Part shown: positions 36,800 through 49,108 of the stretch, piece by piece | Numbering within the stretch: position 1 is the stretch's first letter | How the letters are laid out: each line of letters opens with the position of its first letter | Assembly (NCBI GenBank): GCA_905183005.1 | Contig: CAJJDO010000095.1 | Location: forward strand, 197,355 to 261,354 | DNA length: 64,000 nt | From: Paramecium pentaurelia | Taxonomy: Eukaryota > Ciliophora > Oligohymenophorea > Peniculida > Parameciidae | Reading direction: 5' to 3' | The notes under the pieces: model-generated | Database searches by the model: none | What the model saw: the letters and a program-made list of their open reading frames with translations, nothing else | Told to the model about the DNA's origin: nothing | Translations under genes and position numbers: made by a program

Positions 36800-36852
36800 A
36801 TTTTAATATTTACTATCAATAATATATAGTATAGGTCTTAAACAAATAAATA

Positions 36853-37346
36853 TCATATAGAGTTAAGGTCCATGAATTACTGGAATTTTACTAATTCTTA
36901 AACTACTTTGAATTATAAGTCTAAAGCACTCTTTTCAAGAAATCTTCCAATTTCATTATCTTAAAACTTAAAACAAGATTATTTTTCAGCATCATTAGTA
37001 CTTTAATCTCTAATTACAATTCAATTTGAGATAGAATTTTAGTTCCTTTATATTAACTTGAAATTAGCGTTTAAGATGTTTTGAAGAAATATCTCCATTT
37101 ATTATCTAAAAGTTAATCTTATACTTCTGTTTAATTCAAATCTTAACTTTCTGAATCTTTAATCAAAACAAACCTAACAAATTATGTTAATGATATGTTT
37201 CCATTATTCCTTTTGTTTCTTTAAAATACTGAATATCCACTACAATTAATTCATAATTAAATATCCATCAAACCTAAATAAGGAATTTATTCTGCTAACT
37301 CACTATTTGAGTAAATTAAAAGTAAAAGATATTCTAAATATATCAT
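36853..37346 (-). CDS. Small protein or 3' part of a broken gene
   Basis: Reads MIYLEYLLLLIYSNSELAEQ .. NKWRYFFKTSQTLISS .. NEIGRFLEKSALDLQF for 133 codons after introns of 34, 23 and 35 nt, with the frame preserved. The ATG overlaps a TGA that ends another coding-like frame just upstream (ATGA arrangement). It could be an independent gene, or the terminal exons of a longer one. No domain recognised. Confidence 0.45.
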
Positions 37347-38074
37347 TATTGTTCGAATAAAAATTGTCCTTAATTTTCTAAATCATTTTTATAATCATAA
37401 TCTAACATGTAAATAATAGTTTACTTTAATAAAGATGTGTCTTATTTGATAAGTATTGAGATTTCCAAATTTAATTTTCTTTTCAATTACTTCATAATTT
37501 TTATTCTATCAAGTAGTTTAATTAATATAATATTTTCCTCATTTCAATTGCTTCCTAATTTAAGTATCTCAAATGACTTACTAAAATTCTACTTTTTTAA
37601 TGGCAATATCTTATATCTTTATTAATTATCTATAATTAATTTATCAGAAATACTTTGTCAGTATTTTATCAAATCAACTGCTCCTAAATATTCTAAATAG
37701 TTATTGTAAAAAAATTATATAATAAATATTTATATTTAAAATATTTCAACTTGAATAATTAATTTAATATTTCAATTAAATTTATAGGTTCAGGAAACTA
37801 CTACTCATTTCTTAAATAAACTAACTATTAAGTACTTAAAGCAATTATTCATGTTTTTATTTAATGATATTACTTTAATTATTTGACTAACACGTCTTAA
37901 TTTGAAGAATTATACTTTCTGAAATACTCTTAATGATTTATTAAAATAATACGTAATAATAATCATTAATGAAATACCAGGAATTAAAATTAATTAATAA
38001 ATCTCAAAATTTTAGATGTAAATTTAAGATTACTTCATTAAATTTTGATAAGAAGTTTAATCTTAAAATTCCAT
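37347..38074 (-). pseudogene. Coding-like region with broken reading frame
   Basis: Long stretches look coding (MEFQDQTSYQNLMKQSQIYI; KQKHEQLLQVLNSQFIQ; LKRKLNLEISILIKQDTSLL), but they lie in frames separated by TGA codons and no set of 20-40 nt introns joins them. It begins with an ATG six bases past the stop of the tandem-kinase gene, in the same frame. Options are a decayed gene, two undetected genes, retained internal eliminated sequences, or sequencing errors. Confidence 0.35.
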
Positions 38075-38077
38075 TTT

Positions 38078-38881
38078 TCAAGCCAAATTTTTGAATTGAA
38101 CTATGTAAATTTGGTTAGTTTTTAATAAATAAATAGAAAAGAAAAAATTTTTGTATTATATAAAAATATCATAGAATTCATCAATCCTGATTTAAATGGT
38201 TTTATATATACTCTTACATTACATCAATTAAGCATATCTTTTAGGCTACTTTTGCGTCTGTAAAAGATTCGAAATTCTAAATAGGGAATTCGATAAAAAC
38301 CCTAGAAAACTTAATCAGTAAGTATTTTGCTTTCATATTAAGATTAGAATTTAAAACTTAAGGTCTAACTTGTTTATAAAAAGTGGTAAAGTAATAGTGA
38401 ATAAGCAAAATGTTTATATTTTGATTGTTTTAAGAACATTAATTCTTAAGTTCTTATAACAGATCATTCCCATTATCTATTATTTAGTTATTATTACAAG
38501 TTTTCATATTTTTTAAGGATTAATATTTTTTTTATGTTTCTTAACGCAATGCTTCAAAAGATTTCTACTGTAACCAAGCATGTAAATTTTAAGGGGATTT
38601 TAGAAAATATTTAATGTCTTCTAATTGTAAAATATTATTTTTATTGAGATTTTCAATACATGTCAAACAAGAAAGACAAAATCTAATAATGAATTATTTG
38701 AATAAAAGTATTTCATCTTATACTAAGCTGTCATTTAGTTATTGATCATCAAAAGCGTTTAATGTCTTAAAACCTAGAGCATGTAGAGATCCTATATATT
38801 CATATATTTCGCGAAAATAAGATTAATTTTGATTATAGTTTTTTGTTTATTATAAATCTTAGTCTTATTATTATTTTTATA

Positions 38882-38928
<47 letters not shown>

Positions 38929-38937
38929 TACTATTAC

Positions 38938-39003
<66 letters not shown>

Positions 39004-39018
39004 TACTATTACTATTAC

Positions 39019-39085
<67 letters not shown>

Positions 39086-41222
39086 TTGTTTAATTAATGG
39101 GATTTTATGATATTATAGCATAACCACTGAGTTTTTACTTTTATGAAAGGATTAATTCTTTAAAAATGCGATGGGTTTATAATTCATTCCAAGTAATTCT
39201 TTTTTTTGGATCACTTATAATCATTTAATTAATTAATTCTGGAATTAATTGATTCTAAATATACTAAAATAAAATTACTTCATAATTTGGACATTAAAAT
39301 TTTTAAGTTTCTAATGATTTATGAAATTACTGAAGCTCAGTTTTAGTTTGAATATTTTTATACATTTGTTAGAATGCCATATAATACAGTATCAATCCTA
39401 ACTAAAGATTAAATTCAATAGTACTGAAAAAATGTCACTTTATTAATCGTTGGAATTACCTTATGAAAGCATTTCTGGAGCAGCAAATAACTTTAATTCA
39501 GTATCGGAAAGAGTGATATTTCTTCCATTAATTTTGTTAATTTCGTAATCAAAGATCTATTGAAGTGAGATATTATACTTTGACAATATATTTCCCTTTC
39601 TCTTACATTTTTAAGAGAATATTACTTGGTTTTAACTCAATAGGAGAAAAAAAAAATTTTTTTAGGAAACAATAGCCTTCAACTATTTAGTATAATATTT
39701 CAATAATTTCTTGGCTTTTGAGTTTTTGTGTTTTTTGTTTTAAATCTTATAAATATTCTAATAAGCTGATATCACATTTTTCCAGAATTAGATAAGTGTA
39801 TTATGTATTTTGCTTGATTATTGCAAGAATTTCCACAATATTTTTATGATTTTGCTATTAGATTTTCTCTAAATTTTCAATTGTTCTCTAAATTCCAACG
39901 ATATTAGTTTAGTATGGTTTACAAACCACATCTTTACGATTCTTTAAATCATATGCTTGATTAGATGATCTTTACAATCCTGAATCATTGTTAAGGTCGA
40001 CAAAATATATTTCATTTAAGATAATAAAGTTTTGAGGTAGATTCATATCTAATTAATCCCATTTAATTCTATTTTCTGGATTGTAAACAATCATTTTTTA
40101 AATTAATAAACAAAGGTCTTAGGGGTATTAAAGATTAGCTGGACATTAGAAATGATGATTAATTTTAAGTTTTTCATGGAATTCATTAAGATCTTTAAAA
40201 TCTTATACATTCCCTGGTTTATCTCCTTTATAACACAGTATATAAAGAATGATTCCAAGCTATCGAATAATATTTAATTACTCTTACTGAATATATATCA
40301 CAAGAATCATTATATCTTTTTGATTCAGAAGGACTTATAAAAACTTCTGGAGCAGAGTAAAAAGGAATTCCAGTTCTAGTTTCTGCATATCCATCCTAAG
40401 TTATTCTACTCACACCAAAATCAGATATCTAAATTTACATTTTTAAGTTTTACCTTGAATAAAAGTCTATTGTTTGAAAGCCTTTTATATAGAATGCTTT
40501 TTGGTGTTAAATCTCTAAGGATAATTTTCAAATCCCTTAAAGACTAATAACCTCTCACTATTTAGCCTAGAAAATCATAGATTTCATCTTTAGTAAACCA
40601 TGTATTATTTTGCTATTTTTCTTCAAATAATTATTCAAGATTTGCATCACATAGTTCTGTGAAAATGCAAAACTTTTCATCATCTTCAATAATATCGTAA
40701 ATATTTAAGACATTTAAATGTTTTGGGATAGTGCTTTTAAGTTTCTCTAGTACTTGTATTTCGTTTTACTAATTAACATAATGATGTGATTTGCTTATCA
40801 CTTTCACACACAATTATTCACTCATTTCTTTTGAATAACATCTTAGTATTTATCCTCTTTTCCCTGAAGCGACAATATCCTAAGTATCTATTGTGAAATT
40901 TTTTTTATTGATTAGACGAGGATATTGAGTATTCATGATGATATAAAAATTTATTAAAGTTATATCAAAACATAAACAGTTTATATAATCATCCATCTTT
41001 AGCTATAGGAATGTTTCTAAAAATTATTCTGCTTCATTCTGGATAAATTCTTCTTAGAATAATTTTTTTGCTCTAAAATCTTTATCTATATTATTTTGAG
41101 ACTAATCAAATACTATTATTCACAAATAATATTATAAGTGGTAATGGTATTTTTTAATTTACTACATTAATATTAACAGGCTATTTTTATTTCCTATTTC
41201 TATTAACAATATTTTTATACAT
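38078..41222 (-). CDS. Tandem protein kinase-pseudokinase with 67-residue polyglutamine tract
   Basis: About 997 residues after six introns of 22-31 nt; spliced length divides by three. A roughly 90-residue N-terminal region (KLFQEEFIQNEAEQFLETFL) precedes kinase domain 1 (about 100-375): VASGKRGQIL, LCVKVIS, LRDLTPKSIL, ISDFGVSR, SAPEVF. Domain 2 (about 390-645) keeps the end of the fold (AAPEML, SDIFSLGLILYY, DPKKRITWNEL) but has SPIELKPSNIL instead of HRD and DYE instead of DFG, so it should be inactive. An uninterrupted run of 67 glutamines follows (about 674-740), then 255 residues of helical C-terminus. The first ATG (41222) is chosen because splicing joins it in frame; 40936 is an alternative. 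Confidence 0.8.
38883..39083. repeat. (TTA)n trinucleotide repeat, polyglutamine codons on the minus strand
   Basis: 201 bases of TTA units with seven interspersed CTA units. On the coding (minus) strand this is 60 TAA and 7 TAG codons in a row, all glutamine in the ciliate code, with no CAA or CAG. Confidence 0.95.
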
Positions 41223-41443
41223 TTTTATATATTCTCAACTTTAACTTTTTTATTATTTATAAAAAATATTAAAATTCTTAATTGGTAGAATAAAGGTTCA
41301 TACATCAATAAAGCTAAAGTAGTACTTAATAAATTAATAATTAATTTTGTATAAGCTTAATATATGACAAAAATATATATATATATATATCTGATATTTA
41401 GTGTAGGTTCTAATCTCCACTTTTTAAGTTTGTAAATGGGGTT

Positions 41444-41662
41444 TCATTGTATAATGATAAGAATCTACTTTAAGGAGTTTTAAGTCTTTTTAATTTTTAA
41501 TCTTTAATTGTTTAAATAATTCTAGTAATTTAAAGACTTCAGTACATTTTCATGATGCACTTTTTATAATTTTAGTTATTCAAATATTTTTTCAATTTGA
41601 CAACCACTTTTATGTCAGATTAAACAAAATTAGAAAAGATTTAATTTTTCTAACTTGAACAT
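41444..41662 (-). pseudogene. Short frame with one internal TGA after a CLI motif
   Basis: Reads MFKLEKLNLFQFCLI, then TGA (41615-41617), then HKSGCQIEKIFEQLKLQKVH .. to TGA 41444-41446 in the same frame. The TGA stands where a C-x-x-C zinc or redox motif would have its second cysteine. May be a pseudogene, a base error (TGT/TGC), or recoding. Confidence 0.35.
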
Positions 41663-41833
41663 TTTAATATATTAATATCATCTTTTTTAGCATCATTTTA
41701 GTAATTATGTATCGAATTATATAATTTAGAAGTATTCAATAGATTCATATTTAATATACTTGAATACATTTTTATATATACAAATTTCTTTAGTAAATTA
41801 GATAAATCATTATTACATATATTGTAAAAGATA

Positions 41834-43069
41834 TCATTCTAATTATTTTAAGGATATTGGCAATTAATTGGCCATTAATTTATTTTCTATTTCAAAAATC
41901 TAATCTGATCCTGTTCTCACTTTATTTATTCTATTTATTACTTATGGCTATTTAATGCCAACTGATAAATTCTTTAATTTTATGCCTTCGTCTTTATCAA
42001 GTTCTTCTATAATGTCAGCCCCAGCTGAACTTAAATCTTCAAATGTTATTCTTCTACTTGTGTTTTCTAATTAATTTGATAATTTTCTAGAAGTCAAACA
42101 TTGAGTTCTTTCAATACTTTTTAAATGTAGTAAATTTGATTTAATTTATAAATGACTTTATTAAATTTATAGTTTAGGACTTCTAGTAAAATCTTCTCCT
42201 CTTTTGAACATGTTTTCTAAATAATCATAATCAGGCTTTTAGTCAAATTTCAAACGTTTTACATATTCCATGTATTTTGAAAGTTCAGGTGGCAAATTAA
42301 TATATGTTTCTGGTTTAAATGCTTCTTTCATTCTTTAAATCTTGTAATATTTAATATTCTTGTCTTCAGCCATAATATTATTCCATGGCAGAGTGCCCAT
42401 GAATAAATAAATTAGTAAATAACCGACGGATTCAAGATCGTCTCTCCTTGATTATTCATTTCCTTTCAATGAGTTTATTGAAGCATAACGGGCTGTACCT
42501 ATCATACCTTTATTTTCTCGGAATTCTAAGTGTTTTCCATCTTATATGAACAATTTTGACAGTCCGAAATCTATTAGATGTACCTTCTCTTAATGTACTA
42601 CAAAGTTTTCAGGTTTTATATCTCTGTGAATTATGTTAGCGTTATGTAGTTCTTTAAGCAAGAGAATCATTTATTATCCTGTATTCAATATTGTTGTAGT
42701 ATCAAATTTCCCATATTTTATTCTCACTTATTCTAAATTATCTCCAAGCAAATTCATTATAAAATAGGTATTTTTATGATCCTACCCTGAAGTAATCAAT
42801 TGACTAAAACCTATAAATAGTTATTTATCATGTACCTTTTTTTCCTTTTAGTAAATGCAGGATCTTTATTTCTCTTTAAAGTAAGGTTTTTTCCTTCTTC
42901 ATTGAATTCTTTACTAATTTACAAGCATATATTTGACCAGTTGAGATTTACTTGACCTTCCATATATACCCAAAAGAACTTAAGTTTCTAAATTATATAA
43001 ATACCCTTCCCCTAATTTATCAAGAAATTAATAAGACTATGAAGCTGGCTTATTATCATAACATTTCAT
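41834..43069 (-). CDS. Casein-kinase-1-family protein kinase
   Basis: 394 codons after introns of 26 and 25 nt. Glycine loop LGEGSFGYIW, lysine YACKLVK, catalytic loop IIHRDIKPENFVV, IDFGLSK, and the CK1-specific GTARYASINSLKGNEQSRRDD, ESVGYLLIYLFMGTLPW and PPELSKYMEYVKRLKF .. KPDYDYL. The APE motif is replaced, as usual in CK1. The last 110 residues are charged and serine rich, possibly regulatory. CK1 kinases phosphorylate primed acidic sites and act in ciliary, cell-cycle and trafficking control. Ciliates carry very many; the exact subgroup is not resolved. Confidence 0.92.
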
Positions 43070-43309
43070 TCTAAGTTAACAAAAAAATATTAAATATTAA
43101 TAAAATGTTCATTTTAGAATAATCCTGAATAACTAGATCAAGTGATATATTATAATTATATCTTTTAATGAATAATTATTACTCATTTATTTATTAAATG
43201 TTTGTATTTGGGTCTCATACCAAAATTTTCTTAGATCTCAATCTTGCCATTCATTAATTATTACATAATGATGAAAATTATAAGATTAAACACAATTTGT
43301 TCAAATATA

Positions 43310-45612
43310 TCATTTATTATTCTTCTATTATTAATCATCTAATTCTTGCTTCACATGAGAGTAATTAGGATATTTTTACTAGAATCCTTGGTTCGCGTTC
43401 TTCAATTGATAGAATTGATCACCAAACTATTGCATCATGGGCATGGGATAATTTATTGGTTGCATCGATTATTAAGGTGTCTACTAGAACATGTCCTTCA
43501 GTAGATTATTTTATTATATCTATTGACCTAATTAACTCATCTATTATAACTGTTATTATTCATAAAAAGCCTAAGGAGCATACCTATTTAAATAATTGAA
43601 TACTAATACATTAAGGGAATATATTATTAGGGCATTCCGCCCTGAGACATTTAGTGCATTTACATCTAATTTTACTAATTCAATTCGGCTTATGATTGTT
43701 TTTATTGTTAATTATTTTGAGGGTTAGGAATTTAATGTTACATCATATTTTGAAATTATTCTGCCATTTATTAATTTATTGGTTAAATAACCTATTACAT
43801 CTAGCCAGGAAGAGTTGAGATTAATTGCAGGTTTTAGCCCGGTATTTATCCCTACATTTATCCAGGCATCTATCCCATCTGAGGCACTTAGATCATCATT
43901 TATCCTGACATTGGTCCCATCATTTATCCTGGTAATTATCCCATAATAGGCATCTAAGTCATTTAAGGCATCTGCATTTAAGGATATAAAAGATTGGGAT
44001 ATAGAAGTTGATAGAAAGGTTGTTGTTGTTATTGTTATTATTATTATTACAACTATTATTACAATTATTATTACAATTATTATTATTGTTATTATTGTTA
44101 TTATTGTTATTATTATTATTGTTATTATTGCTATTATTATTATTATTATTATAATAATAATTATTATTATTATTATTGTTATTATTATTATTATTATTAG
44201 TATTATTGGTATTATTACTATTACAACTATTAAAGCATGTTTTACTATTAATTAATTTATGATTCATAAGTTGATGAAAGTATTGCAGGTTGGATAGCCT
44301 ATTATTATTAAGTTTGTTTTGGTATTTAATCTTTTTATTTTGATGTTTATTATTATTTTTATTTAACAACTTATGGTCCATCTTGTGGCACTTACTATTT
44401 TGTTTATGGTTGTACAATTTCTTTTTTACAATCTTTTTTGCTCTCTTTTTTTTGCTTAATTATTTCCATGACTGCTTTGAGTTGGGTTTTAGGAAAAACA
44501 TGTATATTTTATGAATCCTTATTCATGATTGCAAATTGAACATTAGATAGATTGTTAGAATCACTAATTGGTTCCTCATCTAATTCAACTGTTTCTCCTT
44601 TTTAAACTACAACATCCTAATAGTGATTCTTAATTTTAGTATAATCTAAGTTTTAATCTTATTAATATTGTTTTAAAACTTTCTATAGTATATTTGTTGC
44701 ATGAGAATTACTGGATTTTTGAGCTGCTTTTAGCTTTTTTTTTTGACTATTATTTAAATCAATAGACGCTTCCTGTATTTTCTAGTCATCTTCACGATTA
44801 CAATTAGATTAATTAACATTTTATTTCTTAAGCTTCAATGAAAGTTCATTTAAATAGAAAAATATAAAGCTAATTTCTTGTTATCCTAACTCTTCAATTT
44901 TATTGAATTAATTTATCTAATGTTTTTAAAGTTCACTATCAATTTATTATTTATCCAATAATTAAATCTCTTATAATTCTAACTTTTTTAAAATTTTAAA
45001 ATATCTATTTTTTACAGAACTCTCAGTTCTATGGTTTTTCATTTCTAAAGCGATATTCTACCAATTTTTTCCATGTTTTAATATGACTTTCATGAATAAA
45101 AATTCTTCAGTTGAGTCCCAAGGACCTTTTTGAATTTAGGGATTTAGCTTATTAATCCACCTATCTCTAACAAATTTTGTCAACTTTATTGTAGATTTGT
45201 TGCTCTTTTAAGACAATTCTTTTGCTATGTCACTCCAATTAAATTGTTTATTTTCTGACATATATTAATTGCAAATTTCTTTTAAAGCTTCATCTTCATT
45301 TTTGCTCCATTATTATTAATGAAATATTTATTTTTTTTAGTTTTCTAATTATGATCTGCAATCCATTACAGATTTGTTAAGCAATTTCGAGACTATGTTC
45401 CAAACATCGTCAGGTATTTGAGTATGGATTTTATTTTAATTAGAACAATAGGTCTGTATCAAAGACTTTAATAGTTTACTTTGATAGTCATTCCACTTTA
45501 AAGTTTCTGATTAATTATTTATAACCATAAGATATTACTCTTTTATCCTTTTACTAGTTTCTTCATCTAAATTAGTTAACAATGATAAGTATTAATCAAA
45601 CTCGATTTACAT
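43310..45612 (-). CDS. Myb/SANT DNA-binding protein with polyglutamine and Met/Pro/Gln-rich tail
   Basis: 758 codons with a single 26-nt intron. Two Myb-like repeats lie at about 95-220: WSKNEDEALKEICNQYM .. FNWSDIAKELSQKS .. FVRDRWINKLNP, then GPWDSTEEFLFMKVILKHG .. NWQNIALEMKNHRTESSVKN. A coiled and lysine-rich middle follows, then a tract of about 65 residues mostly glutamine, then a low-complexity tail built from QMP/QMMGP/GQMQGQ units and ending SHVKQELDDQQQKNNK. R2R3-type spacing implies sequence-specific DNA binding; the glutamine-rich tail resembles transcription activation regions. Nuclear role inferred. Confidence 0.85.
44018..44225. repeat. Imperfect trinucleotide repeat coding polyglutamine
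   Basis: TTA/TTG/CTA units on the plus strand. On the coding minus strand these are TAA, TAG and CAA glutamine codons, with occasional TTG/TTA leucine and TAC tyrosine. Less pure than the tract at 38883-39083. Confidence 0.9.
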
Positions 45613-46609
45613 TTTAATTTTTAATCAATATAATATATATCAATATATCAATCAAGTAATAATACGTTATTTATAAAGAATTCTGTTTAACATTGCTGGT
45701 TATTTACATTTTCAATTCCCAATTCAAAATTAAGCTTCTATTTTTTCTCAAGTAATTTATTTAATGTTTAATTGAGGCATTAACTTTTTCTATTAATCTA
45801 TAGATTATAAAATGTATACCTTATAACTATTATTTGAAATTATTTTCTAAAAGTGCGTATTTATATTGCTAAATATGAGAAATTTAATGATGCTTCTAAT
45901 TATATAAATTTTATTAAAATGGATATTTTATTGATTCTATTTCTTATTTATAACATAATTCATTAATTAAATTATTAGTATTTTGTATTATTCAATAAAT
46001 TTGATTGATCAAAACCAATTTATCATGCATAATTTATTTAATATATAAAATTTTTTAGGTTATACTTATTTTCTTTAAATGATTCAAAATATTTCAAAAA
46101 ATGAGGTGTCATTGTAAGTATTTATCATTTTAATTCAATAAAAGTAGTTTTGATTTTTTCTTAAGTTTTTTGAGGGAATCATTATTTAAAATAGGATATT
46201 TAAAACTATTTCTACAAGAGAAACTATTATTTAAAAACCTCTTCATATAAATGGATTTTTAAGTCTTCTTAAATTTTGAAATATTGATTGATGTTACTTG
46301 ATTATTTAATTATATTGAGTAATAATAAATAGAAAAATAATTACTGATATTTATACACTCTTAGATAAAATAGATTTAAATAAATCATTGGATAGAGTTT
46401 TGAATATCAAAAATTTATTCTTAATATAAAGTAATGATAAACAGAATTTAATATTAAATTTTTCATCATTTATTAATAATCTTAGTTTATAATGATAAGT
46501 AATAATTTTATAAAGTAAAAATATAATTTGATTATTTGATTATTTTAATTTTTTATATGAGAATTAATAATATTATATTTCTAATATAAATTATATACTA
46601 TAAGATTAA
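45613..46609. other. Intergenic, no confident gene
   Basis: About 1 kb, AT-rich, between two minus-strand genes. A 45-codon minus-strand frame (46109-46246, MKRFLNNSFSCRNSFKY..) is the best candidate and may be a remnant. Confidence 0.45.
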
Positions 46610-48301
46610 TCAGCTAGTGATTTTTTTATGTTGTTTAATCATATTTTAGATTTCATCAAGTACTTTGATTTTACTTTATTATACTTATTTTTATTGTATG
46701 ACATAATCTTTAGTTTTTAATGCTTCTTTTTCTTCAAAAACTCTTTCACTTTCCATTAATTTGACCTTTTCCTCTAACTAAATATTATAATAATTGAAAT
46801 TACATATTTTTATTCTGATTATAATGTTTTTTAGTTTTATTTAACTTTTAAATATTTATTTTTATATGCATTTGCTTATTCATCACTAGAGATTAATTGT
46901 TTTTTTAATTCTGATATAATTTTTTTTAATTCTTATGTTTCTTCTTTTGATTCATTCAATTAATGAATTAAAGATTCAACTCTGTTTTCAATCTAAAATA
47001 AATCCTATAAATATAATTTAATTGAATACTTCTTCATGTTATTATTTTAAATAAGCTATTTCTTTATCTGATTCATATAATAAATGCTATAAGTTCTTAT
47101 TTTCTTTATGAAATTAATCAATGTCAAATAACATTTATGATTTTTCATTTTAATCTAATTAATATTATAAATCATATTGAGCTAATTTATCTTCATAAGC
47201 TTAAACTAAAGATTTTTAAGATTCTAATTTTGATTTCAATTCCAAAACTTCTTGAATTTTAAAATTAGTTTCTTTCAAAGATTAATCAGTTTTATTTCTT
47301 TAATCTTCAAGTTATGATTACAATCTCAAATAATCTTGTTTTTAATCTTATATAATTTTATTATTAGAAAATTCTTCTTTTTATTATTGAGTAATTTATA
47401 ATTCTAATTATTGGATTTGATTTAATAATGATTATGTCTTTTCTTTTTTTCTATTAATTTATGTAAGATATTCATTTTATAATTATTACTTTTCTTATTC
47501 AATTTTATTGATCTCTTGTTAATGATGTTAATCATTAAGTTTGATAAATTTTTCAGTTTCATCAATTTTGGATATTTAATTGTCAATTGCTATTTACAAT
47601 ATTTTTTTTTCTTCTTATAATTCTTTTATCTTTGATTCCAATAATTACATATTCTATCTATCATCTTAAGCTGCCATTTCAAAATATTTACATTAATCTT
47701 CTTTTTATTATAATGCTTATTTTAATATATTATTTTCATCTTTTAATATCATATATCTTTTTTCATTTTCTTTTCTAAATAATTATAAAAATTATTTACA
47801 TTTCAATTTATAAAGAATCATTAATTCTTTACACTCTATCTAAATCAACTTAAAAGATAGCTTTTTAATCATCCAATCTAGAATCAATTGTTTTTGATGA
47901 ATCTTTAAGTAATCTGATTTTAGTCTTTTTCTTTTACAATTTAATTTTAAATTCATTAAGTTGTGTTTTTAATTCTTCATTGCCTTTATTTTAATAATCT
48001 ACTCTTTCTTTTTCATATTTAACTAATAATTCTTCTTTTGTTTATAATTATCTTTCTTTATCTTTTGTGTCTTAAATATACTCTCTTAAAGTAGCCTTGA
48101 ATATAATAAAGTCAGTACTTTTAATTTTGAGTTCAGATCTTTGAGTTTATTATATTTATCTCTAGATATATAACCTAAGTTATTTTAAACTGTAAGATCT
48201 CTCCATCCATTAGGAGAGCTACTAATCAATTGATCTATATCTCTTTTGCCTTAATAATTTCTAGTCAAAAGATCATTGCTGGAACCTTGATTAGTTCTCA
48301 T
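46610..48301 (-). CDS. Long coiled-coil protein
   Basis: 530 codons after four introns of 23-26 nt. The start MRTNQGSSNDLLTRNYQ is followed by a short polar segment (SSPNGWRDLTVQNNLGYISR) and then unbroken coiled coil rich in glutamine, lysine and glutamate to the end (EIQNMIKQHKKITS). There are no cysteines of note, no membrane segment and no enzyme motif. Such proteins in ciliates commonly belong to basal bodies or the cortex; nothing here proves that. Confidence 0.7.
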
Positions 48302-48382
48302 TTTTAAATTAATTTAATAACAGCCAGTTTATGTATTAAAATGAAAAATTGAAATTGTATGATGATAAATTTATATTAATTT

Positions 48383-49063
48383 TCAAATTACTTTAGGTAT
48401 ATGTGAACCTTTAGCACAAGTTGGTATTTTCATGAATTCATCCCAATCATATTTTTCAACCTTTTTATATAAATATATTAAATTACTCTACAACATGTCC
48501 AAAATTTCTTAAGATCATGGAAACAAGGTTCTCCTGGATGATAAAGACATTCAGTATTTTCATTAGGATCATATTCTTTCAAACATCCTTTATTTGTACA
48601 TTTATATTTTCCTGTTGGAGTAACAAATATTTGTTTTTATACTTTAGCTAATTTAGTATAAATAGAAATTAAAACCTTATTATTATTCTAATAATTTCTT
48701 CTTTTCAGCTTCTTCTTTATTATAATCATCTATTTTTCTAACAGGTTATGGAGTGTTATCAACAAAATTATCAATTCCTAATATTCTAGAATTTACATTA
48801 ATACCTTTTTAAGCATTCTATACAGTTTTTGACTAATAAAATTCACCACCTTCAGTGACATCTATATTTGTATGTTTACCAAAAGCACATGGTTCAATTT
48901 TCATAAATTCATCCCAATCATATACTATCTTATTACAACATGTCCATCCTTTTTTGAGATCTGAAAAAATGGGTTTTCCAGGATGATGTTTACATGCTTG
49001 ATCATTATTTTCATTTTCATTGTAAGGCTTCTTACAACCATTTCTTTTACATTTAGTTTCCAT
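48383..49063 (-). CDS. Two-CHORD zinc protein (RAR1/CHORDC1-like)
   Basis: 208 codons after introns of 28 and 26 nt. Two CHORD modules are plain: CKRNGCKKPYNENENNDQ .. CKHHPGKPIFSDLKKGWTCC .. FMKIEPCAFGKH, and CTNKGCLKEYDPNENTE .. LYHPGEPCFHDLKKFWTCC .. FMKIPTCAKGSH. Each binds two zinc ions through cysteines and histidines. Family proteins are Hsp90 co-chaperones. No CS domain follows the second CHORD, as in plant RAR1 and unlike animal CHORDC1. It lies head to head with the poly(A)-binding protein gene, 45 bases apart. Confidence 0.93.
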
Positions 49064-49108
49064 TAATTAATAATTAAAAATAGTAAATTATTCATTAAAT
49101 AATTATTT

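Noticed and set aside
38843..39097. Plus-strand frame of poly-isoleucine
   Set aside because: Reverse-strand shadow of the TAA/TAG polyglutamine tract in the tandem-kinase gene.
43959..44417. Minus-strand standard-code frame with poly-asparagine (MYNHKQNSKC..)
   Set aside because: It is a shifted reading of the Myb gene; the ciliate-code frame through the same bases gives polyglutamine and joins Myb repeats to a sensible tail.
47587..47778. Plus-strand hydrophobic frame (MLFTIFFFLL..)
   Set aside because: Antisense of a lysine/glutamine-rich coiled-coil gene; such antisense always looks like a membrane protein in AT-rich DNA.
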